A DNA stretch of 10,042 nt, from positions 1-10,042 of the forward strand of contig CACXBN010000215.1 in assembly GCA_902765885.1 (NCBI GenBank), given 5' to 3'. The position numbers were made by a program, and so were the translations under genes. This document shows, one piece after another, positions 6,316-10,042 of the stretch. Position 1 is the first letter of the stretch, and every line of letters begins with the position of its first letter. Below the pieces are notes generated by a model. The model saw only the letters and a program-made list of their open reading frames with translations, had not been told where the DNA came from and made no database searches. This DNA is from an uncultured Ruminococcus sp. Its GTDB lineage: Bacteria; Bacillota; Clostridia; Oscillospirales; CAG-272.

Positions 6316-7422
6316 ATGCTTGATCTGAGATACGACAGGGTAAAAATAATACGCGGAGACGATGCCATAAAGGACAATTTCGACAGTATTTCCGGAATAG
6401 GAAGAAAGGCTTTTTTAGTTACGGGAAAGAACAGCGCTGTGAGGTCAGGCGCCAGAGATGAGATTACAGAAGCGCTTGAAAAACTGAGGATTCCTTATGT
6501 GATCTTCGATAAAGTCACTGAAAACCCGAAGTCTCTTACATGTTTCGATGCAGGAATAATATGCAGGGAAAACTGCTGTGATTTCGTGATTGGTATCGGC
6601 GGAGGTTCTGTAATCGATGCTTCAAAAGCAATCGCATGCTATGCACTTCATGAAGATTTTAAGAATGATACGGATATCTTTGAATGTGACGGAAAATGTC
6701 TTCCGATCGTTGCCGTAGTCACAACATCAGGCACGGGAAGCGAGGCAAACAGGTATTCCGTGCTGACTGTAGGAGATAACCGAAAAATTTCTTTTAAATC
6801 AGAATATTCTTATCCTCTTCTCTCATTTGTGTGCCCTAAGTTTACCGTTACAATGAATGACGAACAGACTGTTTCCACGGCACTTGATGCGTTTGCGCAT
6901 TCTATCGAGTCGTTTTTGTCACCCAAATCCGATGAAGTTTCGGAAAATGCGGCTCTGTATTCGGGAAGGGAAATATGGAATGTGCTGCTCAAATCTCCAC
7001 GCGATCCATCCGGCCTCAGCCTCGAAGACCGTGAGAAACTTTCTTATGCCGCAGATTATGCCGGAATTGCAATTGACATCACAGGAACTGGTTTTCCTCA
7101 TCCGCTCGGTTACGGGCTGACGATCGACTACGGCATCCCTCATGGGAAAGCATGTGCGGTGTTTGAGAAAGATTTTATCAAGTACAACATGAGAACGGAA
7201 AAGGGAAGAGAGAAAATAGAAAGGTTTTCAGAATATATAGGCGCTTCGCCGGAAGAAATAATGAATAAAACATATGAACTGAGCGGAATCAACATGAAGC
7301 TTACGGACGACATCATCGCGAACATAATATCGCGTGTCGAAAAAGCGTCAAATTTTGCAAACAGCCCATATGTTCTAAACAAAAAAGAAATGTTTGATAT
7401 CTATAAAGAATTATTTGAATGA
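6316..7422 (+). CDS. Iron-containing alcohol dehydrogenase
   Basis: This 368-residue NAD(P)-dependent dehydrogenase of the group III (Fe-ADH) family reduces aldehydes or ketones or oxidises alcohols in the cytoplasm. The N-terminal Rossmann-like domain holds VIGIGGGSVIDASKA (91-105), the dinucleotide loop, and TTSGTGSEAN (136-145). The C-terminal helical domain carries the metal ligands D191 and H195 (LDAFAHSIES), H262 (FPHPLG) and H276 (IPHGKA). The 14-residue spacing of the last two equals that of H263 and H277 in E. coli FucO. The residue at the intermediate conserved histidine position (FucO H267) is tyrosine here. Length is slightly under the usual 380-390. It is transcribed alone, away from the fucU operon, and ends at a strong hairpin. 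Substrate is unknown; lactaldehyde reduction as in FucO is tempting beside a fucU-like gene but unsupported by any specific residue. Confidence 0.92.
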   Translation: MLDLRYDRVKIIRGDDAIKDNFDSISGIGRKAFLVTGKNSAVRSGARDEITEALEKLRIPYVIFDKVTENPKSLTCFDAGIICRENCCDFVIGIGGGSVIDASKAIACYALHEDFKNDTDIFECDGKCLPIVAVVTTSGTGSEANRYSVLTVGDNRKISFKSEYSYPLLSFVCPKFTVTMNDEQTVSTALDAFAHSIESFLSPKSDEVSENAALYSGREIWNVLLKSPRDPSGLSLEDREKLSYAADYAGIAIDITGTGFPHPLGYGLTIDYGIPHGKACAVFEKDFIKYNMRTEKGREKIERFSEYIGASPEEIMNKTYELSGINMKLTDDIIANIISRVEKASNFANSPYVLNKKEMFDIYKELFE

Positions 7423-7423
7423 A

Positions 7424-7449
7424 AAATACCGCGCCTGAGCGCGGTATTT
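7424..7449. terminator. Bidirectional rho-independent terminator
   Basis: An 11-bp perfect stem (7424-7434 with 7439-7449) has a 4-nt loop (CTGA). The core is GC-rich (ACCGCGC) with A residues on the left and T residues on the right. It begins 2 nt after the dehydrogenase stop and lies 18 nt from the end of the convergent lipoprotein gene, so it can end both transcripts. Confidence 0.9.
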
Positions 7450-7467
7450 CACTTGAATTTGATGTCA

Positions 7468-8613
7468 TTACTTTTCTTCGTTCTGTTTAGCTGCCTCTAT
7501 CATTGAAGTGAGCTCTGAGCTTGAGACATATGTTACGTCAGCCAGATCTGCAACTTTTTCCTGTGCCATGTCAATGAGGATCGCATTTAATATTTCGGCT
7601 TTTGAAAACTGTTTTTCAAATTCTTCAAGAGATTCCAAAGAATATACATTGAGCGCGTAATCCGTTGCTCTTTCGGTATATTCTTCTTCAGTAATCGTCA
7701 GATTCTCATTGCGTGCGATCTGATAACAAACGAGTTCCTGCTTTACCGTTGATTCGGCTTCGGACTGAATTGTTGCAAGCAGTTCTTCTTCGGATATGCC
7801 GTAATATGATTTCGCAAACTGTTCAAGAGTGAGCTTGCTTTTCGATACATAATTCTTTATGCTGTCCAGGTTTTTCTCGTATATCTTTTTTACTTCGTCC
7901 TGGGGAAGCTTTTTGTAGTTTGTGTTTTCCAGCAGAGGGTTCCAGATTTGAGATATGATTACTTTATAAGTATTGTCTCTGTAATTGTCTTTAAGCTGTT
8001 TGCGGAGTGATTCCTTATATGCTTCAATTGAATCAAGTCCCAGGTATGCTTTGACAAAATCATCCGTGAACTCAGGAAGTTCAACCTCGCACACGGCTAC
8101 TATATCCACCTCGTAATGAACGGTTTTCCCGCGTAGTTCGCTGACTTCATTCTCATTGTCGGGAACGCTTACGTCAAACGAGAGATGGTCGCCTTCTTTT
8201 GATCCTATGAGTCTGTTTTCAAAGGCAACACCTGCTGTGTTTGAACCGATGACCACTCTGTAATTATTGGCTGTTCCTCCCGAATACTGAACTCCGTTTA
8301 TGGTTGATACGGAGTTTACAAAAACGGAATTTCCTTCCTTGGCCTCTATATCATCTTTAACGTCACGGGAATGATATGTTCTGACCGAGAGAATATTTGC
8401 TTCAATATAAGCTTCTTCGTCAGTGTCATACTCGTAAGAATATGCCTTCAGTCCCTTGTACTCCGGAAGATCGATGTAATCTTTAAGATCGTAATCATAT
8501 TTGATCTTTAGGAAGTCGTCAAGGTTTATTTCTTTATTGTCAGAGCAGCCTGTGAGTATTAAGGGCAAGATTATCACAACAGTCATTATGACCGTTAATA
8601 TTTTGTTTTTCAT
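7468..8613 (-). CDS. Trigger-factor-like lipoprotein (FKBP-type isomerase/chaperone)
   Basis: This 381-residue protein starts with a short basic stretch (MKNK), a hydrophobic segment (about 5-20) and the lipobox L-T-G-C23. It should be exported, lipidated and anchored on the outer face of the membrane. Residues about 92-177 resemble an FKBP-type peptidyl-prolyl isomerase domain as in trigger factor: a VNSVSTINGVQYSGG strand-loop, then YRVVIGSNTAGVAFENRLIG, then a closing LRGKTVHYEVDIVAV. Residues about 178-350 are helix-rich and begin LPEFTDDFVKAYLG, as the trigger factor C-terminal chaperone domain does. The ribosome-binding N-terminal domain and its GFRKGK-type signature are absent. It probably helps fold or protect secreted proteins, like PrsA; that is inference. 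GAGGA at 8619-8623 is a good ribosome binding site. The gene stands alone between a terminator and a divergent gene. Confidence 0.85.
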   Translation of the reverse strand: MKNKILTVIMTVVIILPLILTGCSDNKEINLDDFLKIKYDYDLKDYIDLPEYKGLKAYSYEYDTDEEAYIEANILSVRTYHSRDVKDDIEAKEGNSVFVNSVSTINGVQYSGGTANNYRVVIGSNTAGVAFENRLIGSKEGDHLSFDVSVPDNENEVSELRGKTVHYEVDIVAVCEVELPEFTDDFVKAYLGLDSIEAYKESLRKQLKDNYRDNTYKVIISQIWNPLLENTNYKKLPQDEVKKIYEKNLDSIKNYVSKSKLTLEQFAKSYYGISEEELLATIQSEAESTVKQELVCYQIARNENLTITEEEYTERATDYALNVYSLESLEEFEKQFSKAEILNAILIDMAQEKVADLADVTYVSSSELTSMIEAAKQNEEK

Positions 8614-8768
8614 ATTTTTCCTCGTAAAACAATATAAAAATACTTGAAAAAGTTGTTATTAGCATTTAATATTTCAAAAAACCGAGTATAATAGTATCAT
8701 ATTCGCAAAGATAAATCAACATAAAAATGCTACCCAGAGCTTTTGTGTGGATTTGGGAAGAGGGATTT
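8614..8768. promoter_or_regulatory. Divergent intergenic region, promoters for both flanking genes
   Basis: This AT-rich 155-bp spacer separates the lipoprotein gene (leftward) from the rightward glycosidase-like gene. For the rightward gene a consensus TATAAT lies at 8687-8692, with only a weak -35 (TTTAAT, 8665-8670, 16-nt spacing). This gives a leader of roughly 70 nt and AGAGGG at 8759-8764. For the leftward gene TATATT (8636-8631 on the - strand) is a possible -10, without a convincing -35. I see no clear operator or riboswitch. Confidence 0.4.
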
Positions 8769-10042
8769 ATGTACAGTTTGTTTAAAGAAATATGGAAAAA
8801 TCCGGGGCCTTCGTTTTCTCCGGTGATAAGATGGAAATGGGAATGTTTGCCTGATGATTCTTCTATCAGAGAACATGTAAACTCACTGATGCAGAAGGGA
8901 ATAGGATATATACTCCTCGATACTTTTGATATCCCCGAAGTTGAATTGTTTGGAAAAGAATATTATTTAAAGCTCGGTACTTTTGCTAAATGCTGTGCTT
9001 TAAGAAATATAAATATTATTTACGGAATAAATGTAAGAAAGGTCGCAAAAAGCAATAAATACTGCGGAGCATACGGACTTGAACTCATAAAGGAAGACGA
9101 TGTTTCATTGTCCGATGATATTGTTTACAGATTTTATCTGAAAACATCAAATGGCATAATTACGGGAAGCGAGCTGTCTGAACATGAAGGTTACGAACCT
9201 TACGTGCTTGTTTTAAGGCACTATGACGGCCTTGACGACTCCGCTGTGTTTTCAGACGAGCTATCAGGCGGGCTTGTAAGATTATTGAAAGAGCTGAAGG
9301 ACAACCTGGCCGACTATGTTGGAAAAACGATCACAGGTGTGTATTTTGACTCGCTTGCCAATATGGAACACAACTGCACAGAAAGACATTACTTGCCTTC
9401 TGACTATGATTTTATGGAACATTATATGGAGTTCGGCGGAGAGGTAAATGAACTGCCTTTGATGTTTTTTGAAACACAGCCCAGATCGAAAAAGAAGTCA
9501 GTTATTTCAAAGTACAAAAAATCGATTAATGCTTTTTTATATAACAAAACGATATCAGCAATAGAAAAATCATGCAAAGAGTATAATGTTTCACCGTATA
9601 CGGATCTGGATAATATGAACGGTATGTTCACTTCTTCTTTCATATGCGGACTGGGGATTGAAAGCAGAGAAGATTATGCTCAGTATCTTAAGTATATTTC
9701 GGATATGTCAAGACATTCCGGTATAAACGAATCATTTCTCTTTTTCAGTGAAAATTCCAAAGCAGAAGAGATAAGGGATGCAGTAATGATCTCTTCGTTT
9801 AACGGGTGCAACAGATACATGCTTCCGGACGGAATTTGTCAGGTTCTTGAAAACAGTCAGAGCGCTCTGTATTTAAATTCACTTAAGAGAATTATGTGGC
9901 TGAACAGCATAAACTCCAATAATCCCAAAGCCGCCGTTCTCTGTGATGACGACTATGTTCCTTATAAGTCGTGTGAAGTTCTTCTTGAAAATGGTATTGA
10001 ATACAATTACCTTTCCCTGAGTGATTTTATGAAGAAAGCACT
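8769..10042 (+). CDS. Divergent GH106-like glycosidase-fold protein, 5' part
   Basis: An uninterrupted frame of 424 codons starts at the ATG at 8769, 4 nt after AGAGGG, and runs off the right edge. No signal peptide is seen (MYSLFKEIWKNPGPSFSP start). Its order of segments recalls the GH106 alpha-L-rhamnosidase superfamily. An N-terminal KNPGPSFSPVIRWKWE (10-25) resembles the family's opening Pro-rich W-x-W segment. REHVNSLMQKGIGYILLD (34-51) matches the first barrel helix and strand. INIIYG (81-86) is a later strand. VGKTITGVYFDS (184-195) lies where family members have a Gly-x-Phe-x-Asp-Glu motif. LPSDYDFMEHYMEFGGE (209-225), a long helical stretch with KYKKSINAFLY, and FNGCNRYMLPDG (344-355) follow in the family order. 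AVLCDDDYVPYK (389-400) would open the next domain. The usual active-site Glu after Phe-x-Asp is Ser195 here, so activity is doubtful. Family assignment is from remembered patterns and is tentative; the ORF itself is secure. Confidence 0.6.
   Translation, partial: MYSLFKEIWKNPGPSFSPVIRWKWECLPDDSSIREHVNSLMQKGIGYILLDTFDIPEVELFGKEYYLKLGTFAKCCALRNINIIYGINVRKVAKSNKYCGAYGLELIKEDDVSLSDDIVYRFYLKTSNGIITGSELSEHEGYEPYVLVLRHYDGLDDSAVFSDELSGGLVRLLKELKDNLADYVGKTITGVYFDSLANMEHNCTERHYLPSDYDFMEHYMEFGGEVNELPLMFFETQPRSKKKSVISKYKKSINAFLYNKTISAIEKSCKEYNVSPYTDLDNMNGMFTSSFICGLGIESREDYAQYLKYISDMSRHSGINESFLFFSENSKAEEIRDAVMISSFNGCNRYMLPDGICQVLENSQSALYLNSLKRIMWLNSINSNNPKAAVLCDDDYVPYKSCEVLLENGIEYNYLSLSDFMKKA

Noticed and set aside
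8731..8757. CCCA...TGGG inverted repeat in the leader of the GH106-like gene
   Set aside because: Only four pairs with a long loop; expected by chance, and no conserved riboswitch core is visible.
9422..9643. A leftward 73-codon frame opposite the GH106-like gene
   Set aside because: The + strand frame is open for 424 codons with a ribosome binding site; the leftward frame has neither context nor recognisable motifs.

Overview
The window looks like chromosomal DNA from a low-to-moderate-GC, Gram-positive, anaerobic Clostridia-type bacterium (Lachnospiraceae or Oscillospiraceae-like). This is inferred from a lipobox-bearing trigger-factor-like protein, strong AGGAGG-type ribosome binding sites, sigma-A promoters, hairpin terminators and two large glycoside-hydrolase-like proteins. 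I see no phage genes, transposase, CRISPR array, tRNA or rRNA. No gene-free stretch exceeds 300 bases.

Layout. (1) At 1-463 (+ strand) lie the 3' end of an alpha/beta hydrolase and a decayed GNAT acetyltransferase with frameshifts and a central deletion. They end in a perfect 19-bp bidirectional terminator hairpin (457-497). (2) At 6170 down to 496 (- strand) is a tight five-gene operon: FucU-type sugar mutarotase, CbxX/SpoVK-type AAA+ ATPase, cytidine deaminase, pyrimidine-nucleoside phosphorylase, and a 792-residue clan-D-like glycoside hydrolase with a discoidin-like domain. Junctions are a 1-nt TAATG overlap, a 23-nt overlap, a 14-nt overlap and a 19-nt gap, so one transcript with translational coupling is likely. 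(3) At 6171-6315 is a compact divergent promoter region with a good sigma-A promoter on each strand. (4) At 6316-7422 (+) is an iron-type alcohol dehydrogenase, ended by a second bidirectional hairpin (7424-7449). (5) At 8613-7468 (-) is a predicted surface lipoprotein with a trigger-factor-like peptidyl-prolyl isomerase and chaperone architecture. (6) From 8769 to the right edge (+) is the first 424 codons of a large protein resembling the GH106 rhamnosidase-like superfamily, but apparently without its usual acidic active-site motif.

How the genes fit together. Cytidine deaminase and pyrimidine phosphorylase form a classical salvage pair: cytidine or deoxycytidine is deaminated to uridine or deoxyuridine, then phosphorolysed to uracil plus (deoxy)ribose-1-phosphate. 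Finding them co-translated with a sugar mutarotase, an AAA+ remodeller and an intracellular glycosidase is not a textbook arrangement and is the most interesting feature of the window. A shared theme of sugar and nucleoside scavenging is plausible but unproven, and the role of the AAA+ protein is unknown.
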